Positions 53,435 to 63,358 are shown, counted from the stretch's first letter. The stretch is DNA of 64,000 nt from WTGA01 sp965231865 (GCA_965231865.1 CBDDOJ010000002.1:1984001-2048000); one strand, 5' to 3'. Notes: a model not told the origin generated them from the letters alone. Numbers and translations are program-made.

Positions 53435-54733
53435 TTATAAGACGGCCTTCAACGCTTCGGGGCTGGGTACCCAGCGGACACCGTTGTTCTGTATGCCGGC
53501 AGACAGTTCCGTAGTAATGATATCCCATTCCATGGGGTCTGCTGACGAGGTGTCGATCAACGAGGCCACCGTTTCTTTCTTTGTGGTCACGGCCGCACGG
53601 GTGCCCTCTGGATTAAAGGCAATATTATGAGGCCCAAGACCCGTGATAATATTTTTCACCGCAACGTCTTCCTGGGTATCAATTACCGTCACAATATCCG
53701 ATTTCCCCCCTTCATTGGCAAACAATCCATAGCGCGGGTTTGCGGGGTTGACGTACAGTCGATTCGCATCCGGACCGGTTTCGATGACTTTGGTCAATTC
53801 CAGGGTGCTCATGTCCACCACGGCCACCGCTTCTGCCTTGCGCAAGCCACCATAACACTTGGAACTGTCTGACAGGCAGGTGATGTTACCGCCGCCGCCC
53901 GGGACTTCGATAGACTTGATCTTATCACCGGTATTGGCATCGAAGACGACGATGGAACCCTTGGCTGCGGCCAGGAAGTATTTTCCATCCGCAGTCATGG
54001 CTCCGGCACGGCTCCCGGAAACAGGGACCATTTTGATTTCCTTGCGTGTGGCCACGTCAATGATGGATACGCCCTTGGGTTCCTGCTGGCAGGTGCTGAA
54101 AATCAACGAGTCGTCCAGATTGAACATGGCATCGCGTGCACCGTGGCAGCTCAGTTCGATCGTTTCAATCGGCCGTCGGGTGACGGTACTGAGAAAGGTC
54201 AGGTAGCCATGCTCCTTGTCCAGGATGTTTCCAACCACCGCCAGCGGCTGGGTGTAGGCAAATCCCACATGTAGGGGAGCAATCACATTCGTGCCATTCA
54301 TACTGACGCTGAATTTATCCACGACTTCCTGGGTCGTTAGGTCGATTGTCCAGAACTGGTCTGATTCGTAACGCTGTGAGGACCAGACATAGCGTGCACC
54401 CGGAATCACCCAGAGGTGATGGTTTCCGGTTTCACCCATATCAATTTTTCTTGAAGTGACCCCTTTTTCGTAATCCACCACCGAAACCGTGGGTTCACCC
54501 TGGTTGTCAATCAGGAAATTCCCGTCCATGCCCTGTACCGCATCCCAGTCCATGCGCGTTGTGTTTTGCGGGTCCAGGAAAACCAGGGACTGGTATTCCT
54601 CGGTACTCATGCCTTCGGTGGGTGCACCGAATTTTTTAGCTGAAGAGCTTTTCGCCTCCAGAGACATGAATGTTGCCCCGATCAACAAGGTCAGCGTACA
54701 CAAAGACGCTGTAATGATCGATTTGCTTTTCAT
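53435..54733 (-). CDS. Secreted YVTN-type beta-propeller protein
   Basis: A 432-residue protein with a signal peptide (SIITASLCTLTLLIGATFMS). The body consists of about seven blade repeats of the YVTN/NHL type (VSVVDYEKG, FWTIDLTTQEVVDKF, GVSIIDVATRKEI, IVVFDANTGDKI, VAVVDMSTLELTKV, VTVIDTQEDVAV). The Cys pair in LSCHGARDA/STCQQEP is unusual. No catalytic motif is visible. It is the first gene of the minus-strand sox run, with a good Shine-Dalgarno (GGAGG) six bases before ATG 54733. A role as an electron-transfer partner or sulfur-carrier platform is only an inference. Confidence 0.75.
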   Translation of the reverse strand: MKSKSIITASLCTLTLLIGATFMSLEAKSSSAKKFGAPTEGMSTEEYQSLVFLDPQNTTRMDWDAVQGMDGNFLIDNQGEPTVSVVDYEKGVTSRKIDMGETGNHHLWVIPGARYVWSSQRYESDQFWTIDLTTQEVVDKFSVSMNGTNVIAPLHVGFAYTQPLAVVGNILDKEHGYLTFLSTVTRRPIETIELSCHGARDAMFNLDDSLIFSTCQQEPKGVSIIDVATRKEIKMVPVSGSRAGAMTADGKYFLAAAKGSIVVFDANTGDKIKSIEVPGGGGNITCLSDSSKCYGGLRKAEAVAVVDMSTLELTKVIETGPDANRLYVNPANPRYGLFANEGGKSDIVTVIDTQEDVAVKNIITGLGPHNIAFNPEGTRAAVTTKKETVASLIDTSSADPMEWDIITTELSAGIQNNGVRWVPSPEALKAVL

Positions 54734-54812
54734 AGTTTCCTCCACAATTACCGTAAGTTATTAATGAATCTCTTGCATAATAGCAGTTTCCGATTTAGCT
54801 CTCAACTTGACA

Positions 54813-54821
54813 TGGCTGCTC
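54813..54821. repeat. Target-site duplication, left
   Basis: TGGCTGCTC, identical to 56655-56663, directly before the left end of the insertion sequence. Confidence 0.9.
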
Positions 54822-56654
54822 GGGTGTGCGTCATATTTTTGTTAATTTTGGAATTGGTATAGTAGGCATACGATTTACTGATTGTTTCTGTGCGTATATA
54901 ATGCGCACATGTTTCAATCTACCCAGACCATTACCATGCCTACCATCGAACAACTCGAATCCAAGCGAGATTCACTGCTCAAACAATTCGCAGACATCGG
55001 AGAACTCCGACCAGGCAGTCTGTTGCCGAACTTCCGCAAATGCGGCAAGCCTTCGTGCTACTGCGCCGAGGAAGGTGCCAAAGGCCATCCGGGATGGCGG
55101 CTGTCCCGGAAAGTCAACGACAAGTCGGTCTCTCGCGGTATTCCTGCCCATGCCCTGGAAGTCACTCGGGAGCAGGTCGAGCACTATCATCATTTCAAGG
55201 ATTTGGTCCGGGAGTTCATAGAAGTGAACGAATCGTTGTGCGATCTGCGCCTGAAGGCGGGACGGGGTAAAAAAAAAACCCGCACCAAAAACCCTCAAGC
55301 GAACCTTCGCGGATGAAACCGAACGGGAGATCGTTAAACTGCTCGGTGAACAGGATTTTTCAAAGCGCGTGGATTTCGAAGCGATTGAAACCGCCATCAA
55401 AGCCGAGGTCATGGATTTTGCCGCTTCGTTGCTGGAAGTGTTCATGAATAAAGATACCTCTGACCATACCGAAAGCCTCCTCCCCTGTCCGTGTGGTTGC
55501 ATGGCCCGCTACCGGGGTGTCCGCAGCCGGAAGCTGACCACCGTGGTCGGGGACATTGAATATGAACGGGCGTATTACCATTGCCAGCAGTGCGGGCACG
55601 GCTTTTATCCCAAAGACCAGGCCATGGGCCTGGATTCAAGCGGCGTGTCCCCCGGGGTGGTTCGCATGATCGGTCAAAGCGCGGCCAGGGAGAGCTTTGC
55701 GCAGTCCCAGCTGCTGATTCATGAACTGGCGGGGGTAAAGGTCAGTGTCAAGCAGGTTGAACGCAGTGCCGAGCGCCTGGGCGCGAAGATCAGCGACTTC
55801 GAGCGTCGCAACATCGAATTGGAATCCGCCCCGGCCAAAACGATGTATTTGGGAGTCGACGGCACCGGCGTGCCGATGATCCAATCGGAAGTCGAGGGGG
55901 TCCGCGGCAAACAGCCGGATGGTGGCTCCAAAACCCGGGAGATGAAGGTGGCCGTCGCCTGGCTGTGCGATCGATTCGATGAACACGGCCATGCGCGGAT
56001 TGACACGACATCGGTGACCTACACCGCGGCGATTGAAACTGCGGGTACCACGGACATCGCCAGGGAACCGGCCCCATTTGTCCAGCGTGTTGAGCGCGAA
56101 GCTTTACGACGCGGATTCTACGATGCAGAACGACAGGTAGTCATTGGTGATGGCGCCCACTGGATCTGGAACGGATTTTCAGAATTATTTCCCGATGCGA
56201 TTCAGATACTGGATATTTTCCACGCCTGTGAAAAAATCTGGGACCTGTCAAAACGGATCTACGGCGATGGCACAGAGCTTGGCAACCTGTGGGCGGAAAA
56301 TACAGTTGACCTGCTAAGAGCAGGAGATATCGAGCAACTGATTGAAGTGCTCCAACCATTCTCATCGAAGCATCCGGAGGTTAAAACGACGATTGGCTAT
56401 TTCGACCGAAACCGCGAGCGGATGCGCTACCGGAAGTTTCGGGATCAACAGCTTTGCATATCCAGTGCAGCGGTCGAAGCAGGGTGCAAGAATGTCATCG
56501 GTGCTCGCTTGAAGCGCAGCGGAATGCATTGGAGCAAGGCGGGAGCAAACAAAATCGCGGCGCTTCGAGCGTGCGTAATCAGCAACCGGTTTGATGATTT
56601 TTGGTACGATAGGGCTGGAAATTCGTAGATTTTGCAAAAATTTGACGCACACCC
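54822..56654 (+). mobile_element. ISKra4-type insertion sequence (1,833 bp)
   Basis: The ends are inverted repeats of about 20 bases with one mismatch: GGGTGTGCGTCATATTTTTG at the left and GGGTGTGCGTCAAATTTTTG read inward from the right. A perfect 9-bp target duplication flanks it. It carries one transposase interrupted by a homopolymer frameshift. The element separates the YeeE transporter from the propeller-sox genes. Confidence 0.9.
54909..56628 (+). pseudogene. ISKra4-type transposase, frameshifted at an A10 tract
   Basis: The first part (ATG 54909) reads MPTIEQLESKRDSLLKQ and has a CGKPSCYCAEEGAKGHPGWR zinc-like segment. It ends at 55316 in frame because of a run of ten A at 55269-55278. 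One A fewer would join it to KPAPKTLKRTFADETEREIV and the catalytic part. That part shows MYLGVDGTGVPMIQSE, VVIGDGAHWIWN, ILDIFHACEKIW and the late Glu in SSAAVEAGCKNVIGARLKRS, an RNase-H-like DDE set. Function could be rescued by transcriptional or ribosomal slippage on the A tract. Confidence 0.85.
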
Positions 56655-56663
56655 TGGCTGCTC
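56655..56663. repeat. Target-site duplication, right
   Basis: TGGCTGCTC, identical to 54813-54821, directly after the right end of the insertion sequence. Confidence 0.9.
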
Positions 56664-56678
56664 TTGGCATGTTTGCAA

Positions 56679-57875
56679 TTACCAGGCAACGACCAGCCGC
56701 TTTTTTGCTTCATTCCAAACGATGAGCAGATACCAAAGGACCATCAGGCCGAGGACCGCGGCGATGGACATTTTCCAGCTCATGAAATCCGGAAGAAAGA
56801 CCGGTTCCCCCAGTTTCATCAACCAGCCGCTGTCGTCCAGCCACCCCCGGAACAGCGAGCCGGACAAACTGAAAGCGGCGATGGCCACCCACAGCTTGAT
56901 CTGACCTTCTCCCGCCCGCCAGAGGCAGCCGGTCGCACATCCACCACTGATGGACATCCCCACACCGAAGATAACACCACCGAGCAGACTCCCCATCCAA
57001 AAGGCGGAGGATACCTGTGCATCCCAGTCCTTCAGGTCCGTCCACTTGAGGATGGAAAACCCCAGCACACCGATTATCACCGCAAGGATGACCGCTTTGG
57101 TCATTTCACCATCACCGGTCAGGAACGGTTCCCGGAAGGCCTTCACGAAACAGAACCGGGAGCGCTGCATCACCACCCCAATGACCAAACCGAACAAAAG
57201 AAAGCCGGCGCGTACCGGATAATCAAAGCCATCATACGACAGGGCAATGGCCAACCCCGAGACCAGGACCAGAATACCCAGTCTTTTCTGGTTTTTCTCG
57301 CTGGAAAGAAACCCGCCCCTGCCCGAGTTCGATGCCGGTGCGGACGCCGCAAAATCCAGGTGAGTCACCTCCAGAATCAGAAGTCTCAAGCCGATATAAA
57401 CCCCGATCATCAGGCCGGCCATCATCGCAAGACCTGCCAGTGACAATGCGCTGGTTGCGCTGAAAAAACCGCCGATGTTACAGCCGAAGGCCATCGCGGC
57501 ACCGACCCCCATCAGGATACCGCCGACCAGTCCCTTGAGTAATTCAAAAGCCGGTGCAGTCTGAATCCGGAACTGTCCAGCCAGCAAAGCGGCGGCAAGC
57601 GCGCCGCCGACCACCCCGAAGTTGAGCAGGGAAGTGGAATAAAGGTGCGGAGCAATAATTACCTTGTCCGCCAATCCGAGCGTGTTGAAGACCCAATCTC
57701 CCCAATTTCGTACGCCATCGGCGGCACTCCAGGGTTTTTCATAGGCAAACAGCAGGATGTTGGAAACGGCAAGGAGTATCCCGGCCACCCAGGCAGCCCA
57801 TTGCTTTCCAAATAATGCGTCAAATCCCTTTCCAATCGTATCCATGAAACTGGAAGTCGGTTCCGATGTGTTCAT
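56679..57875 (-). CDS. YeeE/YedE-family (sulfur compound) membrane transporter
   Basis: A 398-residue membrane protein with about ten helices. Conserved Cys motifs are FGCNIGGFF near residue 132, SRFCFVKAF near 243, and GGCATGCLWRAGEG near 335. These line the path in the thiosulfate transporter TsuA, a member of this family. Import of thiosulfate or another sulfur species fits the sox genes. It points toward the propeller-sox run. Without the intervening IS the gap between the two would be only about 90 bases. Confidence 0.88.
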   Translation of the reverse strand: MNTSEPTSSFMDTIGKGFDALFGKQWAAWVAGILLAVSNILLFAYEKPWSAADGVRNWGDWVFNTLGLADKVIIAPHLYSTSLLNFGVVGGALAAALLAGQFRIQTAPAFELLKGLVGGILMGVGAAMAFGCNIGGFFSATSALSLAGLAMMAGLMIGVYIGLRLLILEVTHLDFAASAPASNSGRGGFLSSEKNQKRLGILVLVSGLAIALSYDGFDYPVRAGFLLFGLVIGVVMQRSRFCFVKAFREPFLTGDGEMTKAVILAVIIGVLGFSILKWTDLKDWDAQVSSAFWMGSLLGGVIFGVGMSISGGCATGCLWRAGEGQIKLWVAIAAFSLSGSLFRGWLDDSGWLMKLGEPVFLPDFMSWKMSIAAVLGLMVLWYLLIVWNEAKKRLVVAW

Positions 57876-58092
57876 ACCCTACCTCGTTGTCTTCGTCTAC
57901 AAACCGCTGTTACTTGTTTTCGACAGACAATAATACAGCAAATAGGAGTTTGCAATATCTCCTTGGTAACACGCTGTCCTCACCTCACCAACCTGAACCA
58001 CTGGTGGCATGCATGTGTATTCCGCATGCCGTGCAAGACACGAACCCCGCAACTGTTTCGACCCGAGCAAGAATCATCCGGTCGGGGTTGAA
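57876..58092. other. Intergenic stretch
   Basis: About 217 bases with no gene, between the YeeE start and the end of the SDR pseudogene. Confidence 0.4.
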
Positions 58093-58823
58093 TCACACCG
58101 GTTTAGGGACCACGACCAGTTTGGATATCACCATGTGGCGGGGTTGCTGCAAGGCAAAGATCACGGTTCTGGCGACGTCATCTGAGAAAAGCCATTTGCC
58201 AAAATCATCTAAAACTGGTCCCCCTGTTTTTGGTCGGCATATCGGGCTGCCGCAAAGCCGGTGCGCACCATTCCCGGAAGGACCTGCATCACACGAATCC
58301 CGGTTTCTTCCAACTCCATCCGCAGGGATTCGCTGAACCCGTCCATCGCATGCTTGCTGGCGGTATAGGCCGCCAGCGTGGGGAGCGGCCGAAGCCCGGA
58401 TGTGGAACCGATATTCACGATATCGCCAAAATCCTGCTTGATCATTGCCGGGAGCAATTGATGCGTCAGGTGGATGACCCCCTGTACATTGGTTTCGATC
58501 GTGTTTCTCCAGTTTTTGGAATCTCCCAGGTGAAAGGGTTTTCTCCCACCAATGTCCGAACCGGCATTATTGACTAGGATATCAATTTCCCGCCATTGAC
58601 CGGGTAATCTCTGAAACAGGGTCTCAATGGAATTTGTATCCGTGACATCCAGTTCCAGGGCGAAAAATCGACCCTCGGCAGACTGTTGCAGGTGACTTAA
58701 GCGTTGTTTGTCCCGGGACGTTCCGATTACCCGGTAGCCATTTTCAAGTAACTGTTTTGCAATCGACTCCCCTATTCCGCTGCTTGCCCCGGTTACGAGT
58801 GCAGTAGTTTCCTTAATAGTCAT
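58093..58823 (-). pseudogene. Short-chain dehydrogenase, frameshifted near the C-terminus
   Basis: The frame from ATG 58823 has the Rossmann motif TALVTGASSGIGESIAKQL, NNAGSDIGG, the catalytic Ser in IVNIGSTSGL, and YTASKHAMDGF with Tyr-x3-Lys. It stops at 58209 after YADQKQGDQF. The expected tail PVLDDFGKWLFSDDVARTVI, then LQQPRHMVISKLVVVPKP, lies in a shifted frame and ends at 58095-58093. A single-base change in the CAAAAACAGGGGG run would restore it. Cofactor and substrate are not evident. The first 204 codons include the whole catalytic core, so some function may remain. Confidence 0.75.
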
Positions 58824-59105
58824 ATGGATATAGTGGTCATTGATTCAATTGGATGTTCATTTGGCCAAATACACCGATGAAAAGCAATGCCACTCCTGGA
58901 GAAAGCCCAAATTGTATTTGCGCCCAATAGCTTGAATCTCACGGTTGGTAAGCGGGCTGAATTTCCGCCGATACTGCCCACTATCTTTTCGAATGCCCAA
59001 CCAGCGTAGCCGTGTCTTTGGAATCTGGAAAAGGATGCAAGGCAGTTACAATACTGATGTCAACGCAAAATAGAAATGTCCCCTTTTACTCGATAGGAAT
59101 GTCCC
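58824..59105. other. Intergenic stretch
   Basis: About 280 bases with no gene. The promoters of the divergent SDR and hydrolase genes should lie here. Confidence 0.4.
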
Positions 59106-59876
59106 ATGAGTCTAAAACTGCACTTTGAAGAAATCGGAACCGACAATGCTCCCGCCGTCATTATCCTGCACGGCCTCTTTGGGTCTTCCAGCAACTGGCG
59201 TTCCATTGCCAGAACGCTGTCCCGGTCCTGGCATGTATTTTCCCTCGACTTGCGAAATCATGGGAAATCACCGTGGCATGATGAAATGCAATACCAGGAC
59301 ATGGCTGGAGATGTCGCCGGGTTTATTGCTGCAAAAGCCATCGATTCTCCCATTCTGATTGGTCACAGCATGGGAGGAAAGACGGCAATGACCCTTGCCC
59401 AGATGTCCCTTCTCCCCTTGGGAAAAATATTTGTTGTCGACATTGCACCCGTACCGTATCGCCACAATCACGATACCCTGGTTGAAGCCATGTGGTCCGT
59501 GAATTTCACGGTTCAAAATTCACGCTCAAAGGTCGATCAACAACTTTCAAAATTCATTGATGAAGCGCCTCTCCGGCAGTTTTTGATGCAAAATCTGGAA
59601 CGACGGGATGAAAAACTTGCCTGGCGTTTGAATCTGTCCGCCATCGTGAACAATATGTCCTGCCTGTTGGGCTACGAGGCCGACAACCCGGTGGACCACG
59701 AAATGATATTCATTGCCGGGACGGAATCAGATTACCTGCGGGAGAAACATCATGCATCGGTGAAATCGTTGTTTCCGAATGCCATCATGGAATGTATAAA
59801 CGGGGCCGGTCACTGGCTTCACGCTGAAAAACCGGGCGAATTGATGCGGATTATCCACCACCACCTGTCGGAGTGA
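59106..59876 (+). CDS. Alpha/beta-hydrolase, YbfF-like esterase
   Basis: A 256-residue alpha/beta-hydrolase. The oxyanion motif HGLFGSSSNWRSIAR is near residue 23. The nucleophile elbow GHSMGGKTAM has its Ser near residue 93. The late His is in GAGHWLHAEKPGELM near 240. YbfF-type enzymes hydrolyse acyl esters and are found across gammaproteobacteria. Substrate unknown. Confidence 0.88.
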   Translation: MSLKLHFEEIGTDNAPAVIILHGLFGSSSNWRSIARTLSRSWHVFSLDLRNHGKSPWHDEMQYQDMAGDVAGFIAAKAIDSPILIGHSMGGKTAMTLAQMSLLPLGKIFVVDIAPVPYRHNHDTLVEAMWSVNFTVQNSRSKVDQQLSKFIDEAPLRQFLMQNLERRDEKLAWRLNLSAIVNNMSCLLGYEADNPVDHEMIFIAGTESDYLREKHHASVKSLFPNAIMECINGAGHWLHAEKPGELMRIIHHHLSE

Positions 59877-60114
59877 GCCAATACCGGTTTACGAATACCC
59901 GTCTTCGTGGGGCGCCGGCAGGATGGGTGATGAAAGACGATTCAGGAGACGGTTTCAGCGCGGAAGGTGGCCAGAGCGCTACACTGGCCACCCTTGATCC
60001 ATTGCTGGTCCGGCAGGCTTTCGATCAATGAAAATCCCACTGGATGGGCGGTAATGCGGACAACCAATGAACGGTACCTGGGTTTTTCCGGGAAGGTATG
60101 AGGGGTTTCAAATC

Positions 60115-62055
60115 CTACCCGCCCCGGTTTTCAATCAGGTCGTCGACCACTGCCGGATCCGCCAGAGTGCTGGTATCTCCCAGATTGTCCAGTTCGCTGG
60201 CCGCGATCTTGCGTAGAATCCTTCTCATGATTTTCCCCGAACGGGTTTTCGGCAATCCCGGGGACCATTGGATGACATCCGGTTTCGCGATCGGTCCGAT
60301 TTCCTGTTTCACCAGTTCCAGCAATTCAGCACGAAGTGCTTCGTCAGGGTCCGTGCCCACCATCAGGGTCACATAAGCATAGATGCCCTGTCCCTTGATT
60401 TCATGGGGAAAACCCACCACGGCCGCTTCGGCAACCTGTTCGTGCAACACCAGTGCGCTCTCTACTTCGGCGGTCCCCATCCGGTGGCCCGAGACATTGA
60501 TGACATCGTCGACGCGCCCGGTAATCCACCAGTAACCATCCTCGTCACATCTTGCTCCATCCCCGGTGAAATAGTATCCGGGATAGGTTTTGAAGTAGGT
60601 GTCGATGAAACGGTCATGATCCCCGTACACCGTACGCATTTGTCCCGGCCAGGACTGCTTGATCACCAGATTGCCGGAAGTGGCTCCTTCCAGTTCATTC
60701 CCCTCGGCATCCATCAATGCCGGTTGAACACCGAAAAATGGTCGGGTCGCGGAACCGGGTTTGAGTGCCGTCGCACCGGGCAAGGGAGTAATCAGGATTC
60801 CCCCCGTTTCGGTCTGCCACCAGGTGTCCATCACGGGGCAGCGCGAGTCACCGACCACATGGTAATACCACTCCCATGCTTCGGGGTTGATGGGCTCACC
60901 CACCGTGCCAAGGATTCTCAAACTGCGGCGACTGGAGCGCGTTACCGGATCATCGCCCTGCCCCATCAGGGCTCGCAGCGCCGTCGGAGCAGTGTAGAAG
61001 ATGTTGACCTGGTGTTTGTCCACCACCTCCCAGAAACGTCCTGCATCCGGATACGTGGGGACACCTTCAAACATCATGGTAATGGCACCATTGGACAAGG
61101 GTCCATACACAATATAGGTGTGTCCGGTGACCCAGCCAACATCCGCAGTACACCAGTACACCTCCCCATCATGGTAATCGAAGATGTATTTATGGGTCAT
61201 CGCCGCGAAAAGATTATAGCCGCCCGTGGTATGCAGTACCCCCTTTGGTTTGCCGGTCGAGCCCGAGGTATACAGGATAAACAGGGGGTCTTCCGCATCC
61301 ATCGGTTCAGGGGGGCAATCGGCGGAGGCTTCGGTCATGGCATCGTGGTACCAGACATCCCGCGAATCATTCCTGCTGACCGGGTTGCCGGTCCGTTGCA
61401 CGACGATGGTCGTGTGCACATTGGGACAGCCTTCCAGTGCCTTTTCGACATTTTCCTTCAACGGTACATTTTTCCCGCCTCTCGGCCCCTCATCGGCAGT
61501 AATAACCACCTGGCAATCGGAATCGAGAATCCGGTCCTTGAGCGCTTCTGGAGAAAATCCGCCGAATACCACCGAGTGTACGGCACCGATCCGCGCACAG
61601 GCGAGCATGGCAACCGCGGCCTCGGGGATCATTGGCATATAGATTGAAACCCGGTCACCTTTTTGAACGCCCCGGGATTTCAGCACATTTCCGAACTTAC
61701 TGACTAACTCGAATAGTTCTTTATAAGTGATTGATTTATCAACTTCAGGGTCATCTCCTTCCCAGATGATCGCCATCTGGTCCCCCCGGCTGTCCAGGTG
61801 GCGGTCTACACAGTTATAGCAGACATTGGTTTGCCCTCCTTCGAACCATTTGATATTGGCAACATGATAGTCCACCGACATGACGCGGTCCCAGGGTTTG
61901 AACCAATCGATGAAATTCTCGGCCTGCTCGGCCCAGAATTCCTCTGGATCCTCCACCGACCGCCGGTACATTTCCAGATACTGGTCATTGGTAATATGCG
62001 CTGCACCGGCCATTGCAGCATCCACTTCATACACTTTATCTTCTGCCATGGTCAC
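60115..62055 (-). CDS. acs: Acetyl-CoA synthetase
   Basis: A 646-residue AMP-forming enzyme that makes acetyl-CoA from acetate, ATP and CoA. The AMP-binding motif is YTSGSTGKPKGVLHTTGGYN near residue 265. WWQTETGGILITPLPG and GRVDDVINVSGHRMGTAEVE (hinge region) follow. The lysine that can be acetylated is in LPKTRSGKIMRRILRK near residue 610. Full length, intact, on the minus strand toward the dif-like site. Confidence 0.96.
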   Translation of the reverse strand: MTMAEDKVYEVDAAMAGAAHITNDQYLEMYRRSVEDPEEFWAEQAENFIDWFKPWDRVMSVDYHVANIKWFEGGQTNVCYNCVDRHLDSRGDQMAIIWEGDDPEVDKSITYKELFELVSKFGNVLKSRGVQKGDRVSIYMPMIPEAAVAMLACARIGAVHSVVFGGFSPEALKDRILDSDCQVVITADEGPRGGKNVPLKENVEKALEGCPNVHTTIVVQRTGNPVSRNDSRDVWYHDAMTEASADCPPEPMDAEDPLFILYTSGSTGKPKGVLHTTGGYNLFAAMTHKYIFDYHDGEVYWCTADVGWVTGHTYIVYGPLSNGAITMMFEGVPTYPDAGRFWEVVDKHQVNIFYTAPTALRALMGQGDDPVTRSSRRSLRILGTVGEPINPEAWEWYYHVVGDSRCPVMDTWWQTETGGILITPLPGATALKPGSATRPFFGVQPALMDAEGNELEGATSGNLVIKQSWPGQMRTVYGDHDRFIDTYFKTYPGYYFTGDGARCDEDGYWWITGRVDDVINVSGHRMGTAEVESALVLHEQVAEAAVVGFPHEIKGQGIYAYVTLMVGTDPDEALRAELLELVKQEIGPIAKPDVIQWSPGLPKTRSGKIMRRILRKIAASELDNLGDTSTLADPAVVDDLIENRGG

Positions 62056-62103
62056 CTCTTGACTGTTGACTCAACTCGAACCGGAACTTTACAAACTACG
62101 CGG

Positions 62104-62721
62104 TCATTTGGCAACTGAATTTACCGGCAAGCGCTTGCGCATCAAACGGGCAATGCACACGTCATTCTCCCGGGTACTGGATTGCAGTGCATTGATCACA
62201 CCCTCCTGGTCCGTCCTGGCCTTGTTTTGGCTCAGTTTGAATTTCCCTTCCACGCGGGTCGCGGAAAGCCTCAGGCCAACGATGGCATTTAACAGGTTCT
62301 CATCGAAATCGGGAATCCATGGCGATGCCCTTCCCTGCTCGAATTTATCACTTAATTTCATCACAATATCTCTCTTTTCTTCGATGTTGTGAATGATTTC
62401 GACATTGGCATAAACATGCAACGCCGCGTAGTTCCAGGTTGGTACTCCCCTGGATTGGAACCACGTGGGCGAAATATACGTATGCGGTCCCTGAAAGATG
62501 GCCAGGGATTCTGAATTTTCCAGGGACTTCCAATGTGGATTGGCCTTGGCCAGATGGCCATGCAGAATCAGGCTGCCGGAGTCTCCATCGGCAAGGAAAG
62601 GGAGATGGCTGGCATACGGTCGTCCATCCACCGTCGTCACCAGCAGTCCGAAACTATAGTCGTTGATCAGCTTTATGAGAACATCCTGATTGCTCTCAGA
62701 AAAATAACCGGGAATATACAT
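62104..62721 (-). CDS. PaiB-like FMN-binding protein
   Basis: A 205-residue protein of the PaiB (negative transcriptional regulator) family with a split-barrel flavin-binding fold. It reads DYSFGLLVTTVDGRPYASHL, then HGHLAKANPHW, then YISPTWFQSRGVPTWNYAAL, then IVGLRLSATRVEGKFKLSQN. It is separated from acs by 48 bases and may be in the same transcription unit. Whether it regulates anything here is unknown. Confidence 0.85.
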   Translation of the reverse strand: MYIPGYFSESNQDVLIKLINDYSFGLLVTTVDGRPYASHLPFLADGDSGSLILHGHLAKANPHWKSLENSESLAIFQGPHTYISPTWFQSRGVPTWNYAALHVYANVEIIHNIEEKRDIVMKLSDKFEQGRASPWIPDFDENLLNAIVGLRLSATRVEGKFKLSQNKARTDQEGVINALQSSTRENDVCIARLMRKRLPVNSVAK

Positions 62722-62776
62722 GGCTTTTACTTTCTCGCATTTGGAAACAATTCAGTGAATAAAGCTGTTATAGCTT

Positions 62777-63358
62777 TTACCCCTTGGTCGGTGTCATCAC
62801 CTCACCGATGACGGTGGCTGCCCAGTCGGGTATATCCACCACAGTCAACCATGATCTCTGTCTGCAGATGGCGATCTCCCGATGCGGACGGTCTGGAGCT
62901 ACATTGTCATAAAGAAAAACTTCGTCAGCCAGAACAATCGCTGCCGGAAGATTGGCATGTGATCGCACAAAACGCCGTCGGGCATCCGTCTCGGGGATGT
63001 CGTGGCCGCCGAGCAACACCCGGTTTCGAATGCGGTCGAGCGCCTGTTCAACCGTATTCAGAGAAATATAATGCACTACCACCTGATAACCTTTTCGCCG
63101 CGCAGCTTCCATATGGCGGAGAATCCCGGCACCGGAAAGCGTCGTCTCAACAAGGTGCGTTCGACCCGCACCGAGCGCAGCCCGTCGGCGGCGCAATGCT
63201 TCACGTGCGGCCTGCCCGGGATGCTCGGAAACCAGGCGCCGAAAAATGGCATCGGGATCAATCACATCAACATTGCCAAACCATGTCGTGCGTGTCAGTG
63301 TCGATTTCCCGCACCCATTCGGGCCAGCCATCACATACAGGGTTGGCACAGTTGTCAT
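62777..63358 (-). CDS. Zeta-toxin-like P-loop kinase
   Basis: A 193-residue P-loop protein. Walker A is VMAGPNGCGKSTLTR near residue 12. FGNVDVIDPDAIFRRL, HLVETTLSGAGILRHM and VVVHYISLNTVEQALDRI are typical of zeta-like kinases, whose zeta members phosphorylate UDP-GlcNAc. It follows a 70-residue protein by 12 bases in the same direction, the usual toxin-antitoxin spacing. Confidence 0.82.
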   Translation of the reverse strand: MTTVPTLYVMAGPNGCGKSTLTRTTWFGNVDVIDPDAIFRRLVSEHPGQAAREALRRRRAALGAGRTHLVETTLSGAGILRHMEAARRKGYQVVVHYISLNTVEQALDRIRNRVLLGGHDIPETDARRRFVRSHANLPAAIVLADEVFLYDNVAPDRPHREIAICRQRSWLTVVDIPDWAATVIGEVMTPTKG

